Shown here: positions 14,782 through 24,050 of the stretch, one piece after another | Numbering within the stretch: position 1 is the first letter of the stretch | Layout: every line of letters starts with the position of its first letter | NCBI RefSeq assembly: GCF_005502885.1 | Contig: NZ_SCMR01000002.1 | Location: 1 to 64,000, forward strand | Direction of reading: 5' to 3' | DNA: 64,000 bases | DNA from: Microbacterium sp. 2FI | GTDB lineage: Bacteria > Actinomycetota > Actinomycetes > Actinomycetales > Microbacteriaceae | Notes under the pieces: model-generated | The model's input: only the letters and a program-made list of their open reading frames with translations | What the model was told of the DNA's origin: nothing | Databases searched by the model: none | Translations under genes and position numbers: made by a program

Positions 14782-17328
14782 CTATGCGGAGTCGCGCTCC
14801 TGCACCGACAGCGCGCGCTCGACGCCGGCCACGTTCTCGGCCACGAGACGGCGGAGAGCCGCAGGCGCGTCGGCGTTGGCGCTCAGCCAGGCGCGGGTCG
14901 CGTCGCGCAGTTCGAGGCTTGCCAGCGGCGCCGGGTAGAGGCCGGCGATGAGGTACTCGGCGATCTTGTAGGTGCGCGAGTTCCACACCGGAAGCAGCAT
15001 GTCGAAATACTGCTGCACGAACGCGCCGAGCAGATCCTTGCCCGCCGGGTGCGTGAACCCGAGGGCTGCGGAGCGCACGATCGTGTTGGGCAGGTCGTCG
15101 TTCGACACGAGCGACTCCCACGCCGCCGCCTTCGCGTCGGCGGTGGGAAGGGCCGCCTTCGCCTGAGCGGCGAACTCGCCGCCCTTCGCGGTGTTGTCGG
15201 CGACGAGTGCCTCATCGATCACGCCTGCGCTCGCGAGTCCGCCGGCGGCGAGCGAGATCAGCAGTTGCCACGAGAGGTCGGTGTCGACCTCGAGCCCGTC
15301 GAAGGCGATCTCGCCGTCGCGCACCCGGCGAACGGTCTCCCACTGCGCCGCCGTGGAAGCTGCGGTGGCGAAGGCGGTCACGAACTGCAGCTGGCTGTCG
15401 CTGCCCGCCTCGGCGCCCTGCGCGAGCGCCCAGAGTGCGTCGGCGACCTTCTCGCGCGTCGCGTCGCGCTTCTCGGGCGCGACGTACGCGTTCGCTGCGA
15501 GCTGGAGCTGGGCGAGGGTCGTGCGAACCGTGGTCGACTCGGTCTCGGCGCCGATGTTGCGCAGGACGAGATCGACGTAGTCGGATGCCGGGGCCTCGGC
15601 ATCCCGCGTCTGATCCCACGCCGCACCCCACACGAGCGAGCGAGCGAGCGGATCGCTGATCTTGCCCAGGTGGTCGATCGCGGTCTGCAGCGAGCGCTCG
15701 TCGAGGCGGATCTTCGCGTAGGCGAGGTCTTCGTCGTTGAGGAGCACCAGGTCGGGGCGCGTCTGTCCCTTGAGCTCGGGCACCTCGGTGAGGTCGCCGT
15801 CGACGTCGAGCTCGATCTTGTGCACACGCACGAGCGCGTCGCCCTCGACGTTGTAGAAGCCGACGCCCAAGCGGTGCGGGCGGATCGTCGGATAGTCGGC
15901 GGGCGCGGTCTGCACGATCGCGAACCGCGTGATGACGCCCGCGGCATCCGTCACGATCTCGGGCGAGAGGGTGTTCACGCCCGCGGTCTCGAGCCACTTC
16001 TTCGACCAGGTCGCGAGCTCGCGACCGCTGGTGGCCTCGAGCTCGGTGAGGAGGTCGGAGAGCTCGGTGTTGGACCACTCGTGCTTCTTGAAGTACGCGG
16101 CCACGCCGGCGAAGAACTGCGCGATCCCGACCCACGCAGCGAGCTGCTTGAGCACCGAGCCGCCCTTGGCGTACGTGATGCCGTCGAAGTTGACCTGCAC
16201 GTCTTCCAGGTCGTTGATCTGGGCGACGACGGGGTGGGTCGAGGGCAGCTGGTCCTGGCGGTAGGCCCAGGTCTTCTCCATGGCGTTGAAGGTCGTCCAC
16301 GCCTCGGTCCACTCGGTGGCCTCCGCGGTCGCGATCGTGGAAGCCCACTCGGCGAACGACTCGTTCAGCCAGAGGTCGTTCCACCACTTCATCGTCACCA
16401 GATCGCCGAACCACATGTGGGCGAGCTCGTGGAGGATCGTGACGACGCGGCGCTCCTTGATCGCGTCGGTCACCTTGCTCCGGAACACGTAGGACTCGGT
16501 GAAGGTCACGGCGCCGGCGTTCTCCATGGCGCCGGCGTTGAACTCCGGCACGAAGAGCTGATCGTACTTCGCGAACGGGTACGGGTAGTCGAACTTCTCC
16601 TCGTAGTACGCGAAGCCCTCGCGCGTCCTGTCGAAGATGTAGTCGGCGTCGAGGTGCTGCCACAGGCTCTTGCGGCCGTAGACGCCGAGCGGGATCACGC
16701 GGCCCGAGGCGCTCGTGAGCTCCGAGAACGTCGCCTCGTAGGGGCCGGCGATGAGCGCCGTGATGTACGACGAGATGCGCGGGGTCGGCGCGAACGTCCA
16801 CGTCGCGGTGCCGTCGCCGTGGGCGGCGGGCTCGGGAGTCGGGGAGTTCGAGACGACCTTCCAGGCCTCGGGAGCCCTCACCGTGAAGGTGAACTCCGCC
16901 TTGAGGTCGGGCTGCTCGAAGACCGCGAACATGCGGCGCGAGTCGGGCACCTCGAACTGGCTGTAGAGGTAGACCTCGCCGTCGACCGGGTCGACGAAGC
17001 GGTGGAGGCCCTCGCCTGTGTTCGTGTACAGGCAATCGGCGTCGACGACGAGTTCGTTCGAGGCTTCGAGGCCGTCGAGCGCGATGCGCGAGTCGGAGAA
17101 CGCTGTCGCCGGGTCGATGGCGCGACCGTTGAGCGTGATCTCGCGGATGTCGCGGGCGATGAGGTCGATGAACGTCGCGGCGCCGGGAGTGGCGCTGAAG
17201 CGGATGACGGAGCGGGATCCGAAGACCTCGCCCCCCTTGTTCAGGTCGAGGTCGACCGCGTAAGACTCGGTCTCGACGATCGCGCGGCGCTCCTGCGCTT
17301 CGATGCGGGTGAGGTTCTCTCCAGGCAC
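14782..17328 (-). CDS. pepN: Aminopeptidase N (M1 family)
   Basis: An 848-residue cytosolic zinc aminopeptidase. The substrate motif GAMEN is at 266-270, the zinc site HELAHMWFGDLV at about 300-311 and the third zinc ligand Glu in NESFAEW at about 323. An ERAP1-like C-terminal domain (about 520-848) follows. Length agrees with actinobacterial PepN (about 850). It removes N-terminal residues from peptides, the last step of protein and imported-peptide breakdown. GTG start 17328 has a GGGAG site seven bases upstream. Divergent to ferrochelatase. Confidence 0.95.
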   Translation of the reverse strand: MPGENLTRIEAQERRAIVETESYAVDLDLNKGGEVFGSRSVIRFSATPGAATFIDLIARDIREITLNGRAIDPATAFSDSRIALDGLEASNELVVDADCLYTNTGEGLHRFVDPVDGEVYLYSQFEVPDSRRMFAVFEQPDLKAEFTFTVRAPEAWKVVSNSPTPEPAAHGDGTATWTFAPTPRISSYITALIAGPYEATFSELTSASGRVIPLGVYGRKSLWQHLDADYIFDRTREGFAYYEEKFDYPYPFAKYDQLFVPEFNAGAMENAGAVTFTESYVFRSKVTDAIKERRVVTILHELAHMWFGDLVTMKWWNDLWLNESFAEWASTIATAEATEWTEAWTTFNAMEKTWAYRQDQLPSTHPVVAQINDLEDVQVNFDGITYAKGGSVLKQLAAWVGIAQFFAGVAAYFKKHEWSNTELSDLLTELEATSGRELATWSKKWLETAGVNTLSPEIVTDAAGVITRFAIVQTAPADYPTIRPHRLGVGFYNVEGDALVRVHKIELDVDGDLTEVPELKGQTRPDLVLLNDEDLAYAKIRLDERSLQTAIDHLGKISDPLARSLVWGAAWDQTRDAEAPASDYVDLVLRNIGAETESTTVRTTLAQLQLAANAYVAPEKRDATREKVADALWALAQGAEAGSDSQLQFVTAFATAASTAAQWETVRRVRDGEIAFDGLEVDTDLSWQLLISLAAGGLASAGVIDEALVADNTAKGGEFAAQAKAALPTADAKAAAWESLVSNDDLPNTIVRSAALGFTHPAGKDLLGAFVQQYFDMLLPVWNSRTYKIAEYLIAGLYPAPLASLELRDATRAWLSANADAPAALRRLVAENVAGVERALSVQERDSA

Positions 17329-17458
17329 TGCAATGCTCCCGTGGGTGAGGGTGAGGTGCCGCGGGCAGGCGCTGCTGGCGCCGACGGCAACCGTCCCAGC
17401 CTATGTCAGCAGGCCGAATCCGCGCCTTCGGCCTGTGAGTCGATGTCAGGATGGAGGG

Positions 17459-18673
17459 GTGAGTTCGGGAACGCAGGACCAGTCCGCAGAGACCACGCAG
17501 GCCCCCACGGGTGTGCCCTTCGCATCGGATGCCGCGGCATCCGGGCCCGCGCACGTCGAGGTTCCGGTCGCCTATGACGCGATCCTCCTCGCCGGATTCG
17601 GCGGACCCGAGGGCCAGGACGACGTGATTCCGTTCCTCCGCAACGTCACGCGCGGTCGCGGCATCCCGGATGAGCGCCTCGAGGAGGTCGCCCACCACTA
17701 CCGTCACTTCGGCGGCGTGAGCCCGATCAACGCCCAGAACCGCGTGCTCAAGGCCGCACTCGAGGCTGAACTCGCGCGGCGCGGGATCGACCTGCCCGTC
17801 TACTGGGGCAATCGCAACTGGGCGCCCTATCTCGAAGAGGCCGTGCAAGAGGCCGCCGGTGCCGGCGACACGAACCTTCTCGCCCTCGCGACGAGCGCCT
17901 ACTCGTCGTTCTCGAGCTGCCGCCAGTACCGCGAGGACTTCGCACGCGTGCTCACCGAGACCGAGCTCGCCGGCACCGTGACGATCGACAAGGTGCGCCA
18001 GTTCTTCGACCACCCCGGCTTCGTCGCACCGTTCGTCGACGGCGTGCGCGACGCGATCGCGGGCTACCTGGCCGACGGCATCGCGCCCGAGGCGGTGCGC
18101 GTGCTGTTCTCGACGCACAGCATCCCGACGGCCGATGCCGAGCGCTCCGGCCCCCGCGACGTCGACTTCGGCGAGGGTGGCGCCTATGCCGCGCAGCATC
18201 TCGCGGTGGCAGGGGCCGTCATGGATGCTGTGGCTGCGGAGATCGCCGAGGCGCGTGAGATCGGCTGGGAGCTCGTCTACCAGTCGCGCTCGGGTCCGCC
18301 CAGCCAGCCGTGGCTCGAGCCCGACGTCAACGACGTCATCGCCCTGCTTCCGGCTCAGGGCGTCGAGGCGGTAGCCATCGTGCCGCTCGGATTCATGAGC
18401 GACCACATGGAGGTGCTGTGGGACCTCGACACCGAGGCGACGGATGCTGCCGCCGAAGCCGGTCTCCGGTCGGTGCGGACACCCACCCCCGGCATCGATC
18501 CCGCGTTCGTCTCGGGGCTCGTCGATCTCGTCGAAGAGCGACTGAAGGGCACGCCCGCGGCCGAGCGCCCGCACGAGACGGCCCTCGGCCCCTGGTTCGA
18601 CGTGTGCCGCCCGGCCTGCTGCGAGAACATCCGCGCCGGGTTCAAGCCCGCGGCGGCCGGCATCGCGCCCTGA
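17459..18673 (+). CDS. hemH: Coproporphyrin ferrochelatase
   Basis: A 404-residue protein. It has the ferrochelatase core (AILLAGFGGPEGQDDVIPFLRNVTRGRGI, HFGGVSPIN, YWGNRNWAPYL, LFSTHSIPT with the metal-site His, and PLGFMSDHMEVLWDLD with the catalytic Glu). Actinobacteria use the coproporphyrin-dependent route, so iron is probably inserted into coproporphyrin III (CpfC). Cys residues in SSCRQYRED and the C-terminal CRPACC could ligate a [2Fe-2S] cluster, as in some actinobacterial enzymes (inference). The N-terminal 30 residues are low complexity. GTG 17459 follows a possible -10 box closely. Confidence 0.93.
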   Translation: MSSGTQDQSAETTQAPTGVPFASDAAASGPAHVEVPVAYDAILLAGFGGPEGQDDVIPFLRNVTRGRGIPDERLEEVAHHYRHFGGVSPINAQNRVLKAALEAELARRGIDLPVYWGNRNWAPYLEEAVQEAAGAGDTNLLALATSAYSSFSSCRQYREDFARVLTETELAGTVTIDKVRQFFDHPGFVAPFVDGVRDAIAGYLADGIAPEAVRVLFSTHSIPTADAERSGPRDVDFGEGGAYAAQHLAVAGAVMDAVAAEIAEAREIGWELVYQSRSGPPSQPWLEPDVNDVIALLPAQGVEAVAIVPLGFMSDHMEVLWDLDTEATDAAAEAGLRSVRTPTPGIDPAFVSGLVDLVEERLKGTPAAERPHETALGPWFDVCRPACCENIRAGFKPAAAGIAP

Positions 18674-18681
18674 GCGCTCCC

Positions 18682-18687
18682 TAGAAT
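18682..18687 (+). promoter_or_regulatory. -10 box TAGAAT of rpiB
   Basis: Seven bases before ATG 18695; a near-consensus -10 and leaderless layout. Confidence 0.6.
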
Positions 18688-18694
18688 CGACCCC

Positions 18695-19240
18695 ATGCGC
18701 ATTCACATCGCGACCGACCACGCCGGCCTCGAGTTCTCGACCCAGCTCCAGCACCACCTCGCCGCGCAAGGCCACGACATCGTCGACCACGGTCCGATCG
18801 ACTACGACCCGCTCGACGACTACCCCTCGTTCTGCATCCGTGCGGCGCAAGCCGTGGTGCGCGACCAGGAGGCCGGCATCGATGCGCTCGGGATCGTCTT
18901 CGGCGGATCGGGCAACGGCGAGCAGATCGCCGCGAACAAGGTGCAGGGCGTGCGCGCCGCTCTCGCGTGGAGCATCGCAACCGCCGAGCTCGCCCGCGAG
19001 CACAACGACGCCAACGTGATCGCGATCGGTGCGCGCCAGCACACGTTCGAGGAGGCGGTGACCTTCATCGACCGCTTCATCGCGACGCCGTTCTCGGGTG
19101 AGGAACGCCACGCTCGGCGGATCGGGCAGCTCGCGGCCTACGAGCAGGACGGCACGCTCGAAGCCGACCCGCGGTCGACCCCCGGTCTTCCCGACGTGCT
19201 TGCCGCCGACAGCAGCTCGTTCGACCCCGAAGCCGGCTGA
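18695..19240 (+). CDS. rpiB: Ribose-5-phosphate isomerase B
   Basis: A 181-residue RpiB/LacAB sugar isomerase: MRIHIATDHAGLEFSTQL, YPSFCIRAAQAV with the catalytic Cys region, FGGSGNGEQIAANK, and ANVIAIGARQ. It interconverts ribose-5-P and ribulose-5-P in the pentose phosphate pathway. The C-terminal 25 residues (LEADPRSTPGLPDVLAADSS) extend beyond the core domain, as in other Microbacteriaceae. TAGAAT (18682-18687) seven bases before ATG 18695 indicates a leaderless mRNA. The glycosylase gene follows nine bases later. Confidence 0.95.
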   Translation: MRIHIATDHAGLEFSTQLQHHLAAQGHDIVDHGPIDYDPLDDYPSFCIRAAQAVVRDQEAGIDALGIVFGGSGNGEQIAANKVQGVRAALAWSIATAELAREHNDANVIAIGARQHTFEEAVTFIDRFIATPFSGEERHARRIGQLAAYEQDGTLEADPRSTPGLPDVLAADSSSFDPEAG

Positions 19241-19248
19241 GCGCGGAG

Positions 19249-20250
19249 ATGCCCGAGGGCCATTCCGTCCACCGCATCGCCCGCCAGTTCGACCGCAACT
19301 TCGTCGGACGCGTGGTCGCGGCATCCAGCCCGCAAGGGCGGTTCGTCGAGGGCGCCGCGATGATCGACGGCCGTACGGCCTCGGCGGTGCGCGCTGTCGG
19401 CAAGCAGATGTTCCTCGAGTTCGACGACGACCTGTGGCTGCGCGTGCACCTCGGCATGTATGGCGCGTGGGACTTCGCGGGCGAGATCCTCGTCGATCCG
19501 ACGATCGCCTCGGCGAACGGAAGAATGGGTCAGACGAACCAGCGCGGCACCGATCTCGACACGGACGCGATCATGGATGCCGCCGGCGAGAACTCGCTGA
19601 CCTCGATCGGCGCGCCGCGCCGAGCCCGAGTGCACGTGCGGATGTCGGAGCAGACGACCGGTCTCGGCGGCGATGACCACGATTGGCCCCCGCCGGTGGT
19701 CGGACAGGTGCGGCTGCGGCTGCTGACCGATGTGGCATGCGCAGACCTCCGCGGACCGACGGCGTGCGAGCTGCAGACTCCCGACGAGGTCGCCGCCACG
19801 ATCGCGAAGCTCGGCCCCGACCCCCTCGTCGACGACATCGACGAGGGGGAAGAGCGCTTCGTGGCAGTCGTGGGGCGCAAGCCCACGGCCATCGGCGTGC
19901 TCCTCATGGACCAGAGCGTCGTGAGCGGCATCGGCAACGTCTACCGCGCGGAGCTGCTGTACCGCGCGCGCCTGGACCCCCACACACCCGGGCGCGACGT
20001 CCCCGAGGAGATCGTGCGGGGGCTCTGGCGAGACTGGGTGCGGATGCTCGCGATCGGGGTGGAGACCGGTCAGATGATGACGATGGACGGTCTCGCGCCC
20101 GACGCCTACCGTCGCGCGATGGCCAGCCGCGACGATCGGCATTGGGTCTATCACCGCGCGGGGCTCCCGTGCCGCGTGTGCGGCACGGCGATCGTCGTCG
20201 AAGAGGTCGCGACACGCAAGCTCTACTGGTGCCCGAACTGTCAGCGCTGA
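19249..20250 (+). CDS. Fpg/Nei-family DNA glycosylase-AP lyase (Nei-like)
   Basis: A 333-residue protein starting MPEGHSVHRIARQF. Pro2 and Glu3 are the catalytic residues of the Fpg/Nei family, and MPEGH rather than MPELP points to endonuclease VIII-type enzymes, as in actinobacterial Nei2. A helix-two-turn-helix segment (DQSVVSGIGNVYRAELLYRARLDP) and a C-terminal zinc finger (CRVCGTAI ... WCPNCQR) are intact. It excises oxidised pyrimidines and nicks the abasic site. Closely follows rpiB and is probably co-transcribed. Confidence 0.92.
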   Translation: MPEGHSVHRIARQFDRNFVGRVVAASSPQGRFVEGAAMIDGRTASAVRAVGKQMFLEFDDDLWLRVHLGMYGAWDFAGEILVDPTIASANGRMGQTNQRGTDLDTDAIMDAAGENSLTSIGAPRRARVHVRMSEQTTGLGGDDHDWPPPVVGQVRLRLLTDVACADLRGPTACELQTPDEVAATIAKLGPDPLVDDIDEGEERFVAVVGRKPTAIGVLLMDQSVVSGIGNVYRAELLYRARLDPHTPGRDVPEEIVRGLWRDWVRMLAIGVETGQMMTMDGLAPDAYRRAMASRDDRHWVYHRAGLPCRVCGTAIVVEEVATRKLYWCPNCQR

Positions 20251-20258
20251 CGCTCTTC

Positions 20259-20264
20259 TAGGCT
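20259..20264 (+). promoter_or_regulatory. -10 box TAGGCT of the PaiB-like gene
   Basis: Seven bases before ATG 20272; leaderless layout. Confidence 0.55.
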
Positions 20265-20271
20265 GAGACCC

Positions 20272-20913
20272 ATGCGCCAGAACCCGAGCTTCGCGATGAC
20301 CGATGTCACCGAGCTCCGCCGCCTGATCGACTCCAACCCCTGGATGACGCTCGTGAGCGCCACTGACGACGGACTCGTCGCATCCCACTACGCGGTCCTG
20401 CTCGACGACGATCGCGACGACCTCACGATCGTCGGGCATGTCGGCAAGCCCGACGACCTCATCCTGGGGCTCGGCGAGCGTGAACTGCTGGTCGTCGTCC
20501 AGGGCCCGCACGGCTACATCTCGCCCGGCTGGTACGGCGATGGCCCGAACGTTCCGACGTGGAACTTCGTCTCGGCGCACCTCACCGGCATCCCCGAGCT
20601 GCTGTCGCCCGAGGAGAACCTCCGCGTGCTGGACCGTCTCGTGGCCCGCTTCGAGGGTGGGATGCCGCAACCGCGCCTGCTGTGGGAGCGCCCGAACGAC
20701 GCCGACTTCGTGCATCGCCTGGAGCGTGGGACGGTCGGGTTCCGCCTCACGCCCACGAAGGTCGTCGCCAAGCGCAAGCTGAGCCAGAACCGCCCGCATG
20801 AGGTGGTCGAGACGATCATCGCCGAGCTCGATGCCGGAGCGGGTCCCTACGTCGACCCGCGCCTCGCGTCGGAGATGCAGCGCGCGCTGGATGCACGACG
20901 GGCGGCGCGATGA
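20272..20913 (+). CDS. PaiB-like FMN-binding protein
   Basis: A 213-residue protein of the FMN-binding negative transcriptional regulator (PaiB) family: MRQNPSFAMTDVTELRRLIDSNPWMTLVSATDDGLVASHYAVLLDD and the typical HGYISPGWYGDGPNVPTWNFVSAHLTG segment. The fold is a split-barrel flavin-binding domain. In Bacillus PaiB affects protease and sporulation genes, but a direct DNA-binding role is not evident from sequence. TAGGCT (20259-20264) seven bases before ATG 20272 implies a leaderless mRNA. Its stop overlaps the next start (ATGA). Confidence 0.85.
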   Translation: MRQNPSFAMTDVTELRRLIDSNPWMTLVSATDDGLVASHYAVLLDDDRDDLTIVGHVGKPDDLILGLGERELLVVVQGPHGYISPGWYGDGPNVPTWNFVSAHLTGIPELLSPEENLRVLDRLVARFEGGMPQPRLLWERPNDADFVHRLERGTVGFRLTPTKVVAKRKLSQNRPHEVVETIIAELDAGAGPYVDPRLASEMQRALDARRAAR

Positions 20914-22412
20914 GCCTCGAACGCGGCGATCGGCCCGATGTCATCGCGAATGCCCGGCTGACGGGGGCCGACCGGGTGGACCCGTTCGGTGACGACCCGG
21001 TCGACATCCACCTCGCTGAGGGCCTCGTGGTCGACATCGCTCCCGCGGGCGGCCTGCCGCGTCGCGGCGCCGTGCTCGATGCCACGGGCGTCTGGATCGT
21101 GCCGGGCTTGTGGGATCACCACGTCCACGTCGTGCAGTGGGCCCTGGCCGCCCAGCGCGAGCAGCTGGGCGGGGCGGCGGCTGCTGCAGAGGCTGCGGCG
21201 ATCATGTCGAATGCCGCGGTGATGCCCGACGGTCGGCGCATCGGCGCCGGCTTCCGCGACGCGTTCTGGAGCGACGCGCCCTCCCTCGAGCTGCTCGACG
21301 CGGCGACCGGCGACGTGCCGACGTACCTCATCAACGCCGACGTGCACAGTGTGTGGCTGAACAGCGCGGCCCTCCGCCGTGAAGGTTTCGCGTCTGACAC
21401 GGGGATGCTCGTCGAGGATCCCGCGTTCGAGATCTCGCGGCGCCTCAACGCCGTCGATCCAGCGGTGGCGGATCCGCTCGTGGCTCGGATGGCGCAGGAT
21501 GCCGCGGCCCGCGGCGTCGTCGGGCTCGTCGATCTCGACATGGCGTGGAACGAGGAGGCCTGGGCGCGCAGGCTCCGTTCGGGTTTCGAGACGCTGCGCG
21601 TCGAATTCGGCATCTATCCGGACTTCCTCGATCGGGCTCTCGCCGAGGGCCTGCAGACGGGCGACGTCGCCCGCGGTTCGTCCAGCGACCTCGCGCGCGT
21701 CGGGTCGCTCAAGGTCATCACCGACGGCTCGCTCGGCACCCGCACCGCAGCGTGCTCGCACGCGTACCCGGGCGATCCGTCCAATCACGGCATGCTCACC
21801 GTCGACCCGGCGCTTCTCATCGAGCTCATGACGACCGCCACCGGCGCCGGCCTCGCGTGCGCGATCCACGCCATCGGCGACGTCGCCAACTCCCACGCAC
21901 TCGAGGCCTTCGCCGTCACAGGCGCGTGGGGCACGATCGAGCACGCTCAGCTCGTCGCCCACGCCGACATCCCTCGCTTCGGGCGACTCGGGGTCGGTGC
22001 GAGCGTGCAGCCCGAGCACGCGATCGATGACCGCGACCTCACCGACAGCATCTGGGCCGGGCAGACGGCGCAGCCGTATCCGCTCCGCGCGCTGGCCGAC
22101 TCCGGCGCGAACCTGCTCTTCGGCTCGGATGCCCCGGTGTCTCCGCTGGACCCGTGGGCGGCGATGGCCGCAGCGGTCTTCCGCACGCGCGACGGACGCG
22201 CGCCGTGGCAGCCTGCCCAGGGGGTCACCGCGGCGACCGCGCTCTCGGCATCCACGCGCGGCGGGTCACTCGCGGGGTCGACGATCGAGCCGGGCGTCGT
22301 CGCCGATCTCGCCCTCTGCGCACACGATCCGCTCATCGCCGATGAGGGGCAGCTGCGCGGCATGCAGGTGACGGCGACGCTGCTCGCCGGCCGCCTGACG
22401 CACCTGCTCTGA
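20910..22412 (+). CDS. Amidohydrolase family protein (YtcJ-like)
   Basis: A 500-residue metal-dependent hydrolase of the amidohydrolase_3 type. It shows the first metal motif GLWDHHVHVVQW (HxH), AIHAIGDVANSHALEAF, EHAQLV, and the C-terminal Asp in GSDAPVSPLDPWAAMAAAV, all typical of the YtcJ-like group. The substrate is unknown (cyclic amide or formamide-like compounds in relatives). It overlaps the PaiB-like gene by four bases (ATGA at 20910-20913). Confidence 0.87.
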   Translation: MSLERGDRPDVIANARLTGADRVDPFGDDPVDIHLAEGLVVDIAPAGGLPRRGAVLDATGVWIVPGLWDHHVHVVQWALAAQREQLGGAAAAAEAAAIMSNAAVMPDGRRIGAGFRDAFWSDAPSLELLDAATGDVPTYLINADVHSVWLNSAALRREGFASDTGMLVEDPAFEISRRLNAVDPAVADPLVARMAQDAAARGVVGLVDLDMAWNEEAWARRLRSGFETLRVEFGIYPDFLDRALAEGLQTGDVARGSSSDLARVGSLKVITDGSLGTRTAACSHAYPGDPSNHGMLTVDPALLIELMTTATGAGLACAIHAIGDVANSHALEAFAVTGAWGTIEHAQLVAHADIPRFGRLGVGASVQPEHAIDDRDLTDSIWAGQTAQPYPLRALADSGANLLFGSDAPVSPLDPWAAMAAAVFRTRDGRAPWQPAQGVTAATALSASTRGGSLAGSTIEPGVVADLALCAHDPLIADEGQLRGMQVTATLLAGRLTHLL

Positions 22413-22463
22413 CCCCCGTTGCATCGGGGGGACAGCCCCCGTACCGATCGGGGTGGGGATCGG
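22413..22463 (+). promoter_or_regulatory. GC hairpins and dyad upstream of the multicopper oxidase
   Basis: CCCCCG-TTGCAT-CGGGGG (22413-22430) directly after the amidohydrolase stop could terminate that transcript. A second dyad, CCGATC-N8-GATCGG (22444-22463), lies 36 bases before the oxidase ATG and has the form of an operator. The two overlap alternative pairings (CCCC 22437-22440 with GGGG 22450-22453). No textbook promoter is visible. Confidence 0.5.
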
Positions 22464-22499
22464 ATGCCGGATTCCCGCACACCTGGCGAGGCTGGAAAC

Positions 22500-24050
22500 A
22501 TGACTTCCGCCCTGCCCCTTCCGCCGCCACCGCCGGTGGCACCGAGACCGCGCCGACGGCGTGGTCTCGTCGCCGTGCTCATCGCGGTTCCGCTGATCGC
22601 GACCGTCGCCGGCGGAGCGATCTGGTTCGCGACGAACTCCGGACGCCCCACGCCGCCCGCCGCGGGAACAGTCGCATTCGTCGAGCCGCTGCGCGTGCCC
22701 GAGCTCGCGCCGTCCCGCGTCGAAGACGGCGTGCGCGTCTTCGAGCTCGAGGCGCAGACCGGAGCATCGGCGCTCGCTCCCCAGGGCGAGACGCCCACGC
22801 TCGGCTACAACGGCGCCCACCTCGGACCGACTCTCGTCGCGGAGCGCGGCGAGCGGGTGCGCGTGGACGTCTCCAACGGCCTCGCCGACGAGACGACGGT
22901 GCACTGGCACGGCATGCACCTGCCGGCCGCGATGGACGGCGGGCCGCACACGACGATCGCGGCGGGGGAGAGCTGGCAGCCCGAGTGGACGATCGATCAG
23001 CCTGCGGCATCCCTCTGGTATCACCCGCACCTCCACGGCCGCACGCGCGAGCAGGTCGACGCGGGGCTCGCCGGCATGTTCGTCGTCCGCGACGACGAAG
23101 AGTCGGCGCTCGCGCTCCCGCGCACCTACGGCGTCGACGACGTGCCGCTCATCGTGCAGGATCGCTCCTTCAACGTGGACGGATCCTTTGCAGGCGGCCT
23201 CGGCTTGCAGTTCGACGGCGTACTGGGCGACACGATCCTCGTCAACGGCACGATCACCCCGTACTTCGAGGCGACCACCGAACGCGTTCGGCTGCGGCTG
23301 CTGAACGGATCGAGCGCCCGAATGTACGACTTCACGTTCGCGGACGGTCGCGACTTCGACCTCATCGCCACCGACGGCGGCCTGCTGCCCTCTCCTGTTT
23401 CGAGCTCGAGCGTTCCGCTGTCGCCGGGCGAGCGCGCCGAGATCGTCGTTGCCGTCACGCCCGGCGAGAGCGTCGTGCTGCGCTCGGAAGCGCCCGACCC
23501 CGCGCTGCACGCGGGGGGTGCGGCGTTCGACGTGATGGAGCTGCGGGCTGCGGCATCCCTCACGCCCTCGCCCGAGGTGCCCGACCGTCTGGCCGATGTC
23601 CCGCCGCCCGATGCCTCAGGTGCCGTCGTCGAGCGCACCTTCGTCATGTCGGGGCACGAGATCAACGACCGTGAGATGGCGATGGACCGGGTCGACTTCA
23701 CCGCGACGGTCGACACGAGCGAGGTGTGGACCGTGCGCAACGAGAACCCGCTGCCGCACTCGTTCCACGTGCACGACACGCAGTTCCGCGTGCTGAGCGT
23801 CGACGGCGCGGCGCCGCCTGCGCACCTGGCGGGGTTCAAGGACACGATCGCGCTCGAGTGGAACCGCGAGTACCGGCTGCTCGTCCGGTTCGACGACTAC
23901 GCCGATCCGACCACGCCGTACATGTATCACTGCCACCTGCTGTGGCACGAGGACCAGGGCATGATGGGACAGTTCCTGGTCGTCGAACCGGGCCAAGCGC
24001 CCGACCTGAAGCGTCCCGAGGGAGACACCGATGACCGCCATGACCACTGA
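22500..24050 (+). CDS. Membrane-anchored multicopper oxidase
   Basis: A 516-residue exported cupredoxin enzyme. After a Pro-rich, Arg-rich N-terminus, one helix (about 22-45, [21 protein letters not shown]) serves as anchor or signal. All four copper-ligand motifs are present: TVHWHGMHLP, WYHPHLHG, HSFHVHDTQF and MYHCHLLWHEDQGMMGQF (type 1 Cys and two type 3 His). It resembles CueO/SufI-type oxidases and could oxidise Cu(I) or phenolics outside the cell. ATG 22500 is chosen by position after a GGAAAC stretch; ATG 22464 is an alternative. It overlaps the kinase gene by 20 bases. Confidence 0.92.
   Translation: MTSALPLPPPPPVAPRPRRRRGLVAVLIAVPLIATVAGGAIWFATNSGRPTPPAAGTVAFVEPLRVPELAPSRVEDGVRVFELEAQTGASALAPQGETPTLGYNGAHLGPTLVAERGERVRVDVSNGLADETTVHWHGMHLPAAMDGGPHTTIAAGESWQPEWTIDQPAASLWYHPHLHGRTREQVDAGLAGMFVVRDDEESALALPRTYGVDDVPLIVQDRSFNVDGSFAGGLGLQFDGVLGDTILVNGTITPYFEATTERVRLRLLNGSSARMYDFTFADGRDFDLIATDGGLLPSPVSSSSVPLSPGERAEIVVAVTPGESVVLRSEAPDPALHAGGAAFDVMELRAAASLTPSPEVPDRLADVPPPDASGAVVERTFVMSGHEINDREMAMDRVDFTATVDTSEVWTVRNENPLPHSFHVHDTQFRVLSVDGAAPPAHLAGFKDTIALEWNREYRLLVRFDDYADPTTPYMYHCHLLWHEDQGMMGQFLVVEPGQAPDLKRPEGDTDDRHDH

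Noticed and set aside
14260..17577. Open frame of 1105 codons antisense to pepN
   Set aside because: Composition is the reverse-complement shadow of pepN (repeated RVGxLEL-like runs); the pepN motifs GAMEN and HELAH settle the coding strand.
15212..19324. Very long antisense open frame (1370 codons) across pepN, hemH and rpiB
   Set aside because: It is a shadow frame of GC-rich genes: Arg/Ala/Pro-rich, no domain, and it crosses three well-supported genes on both strands.
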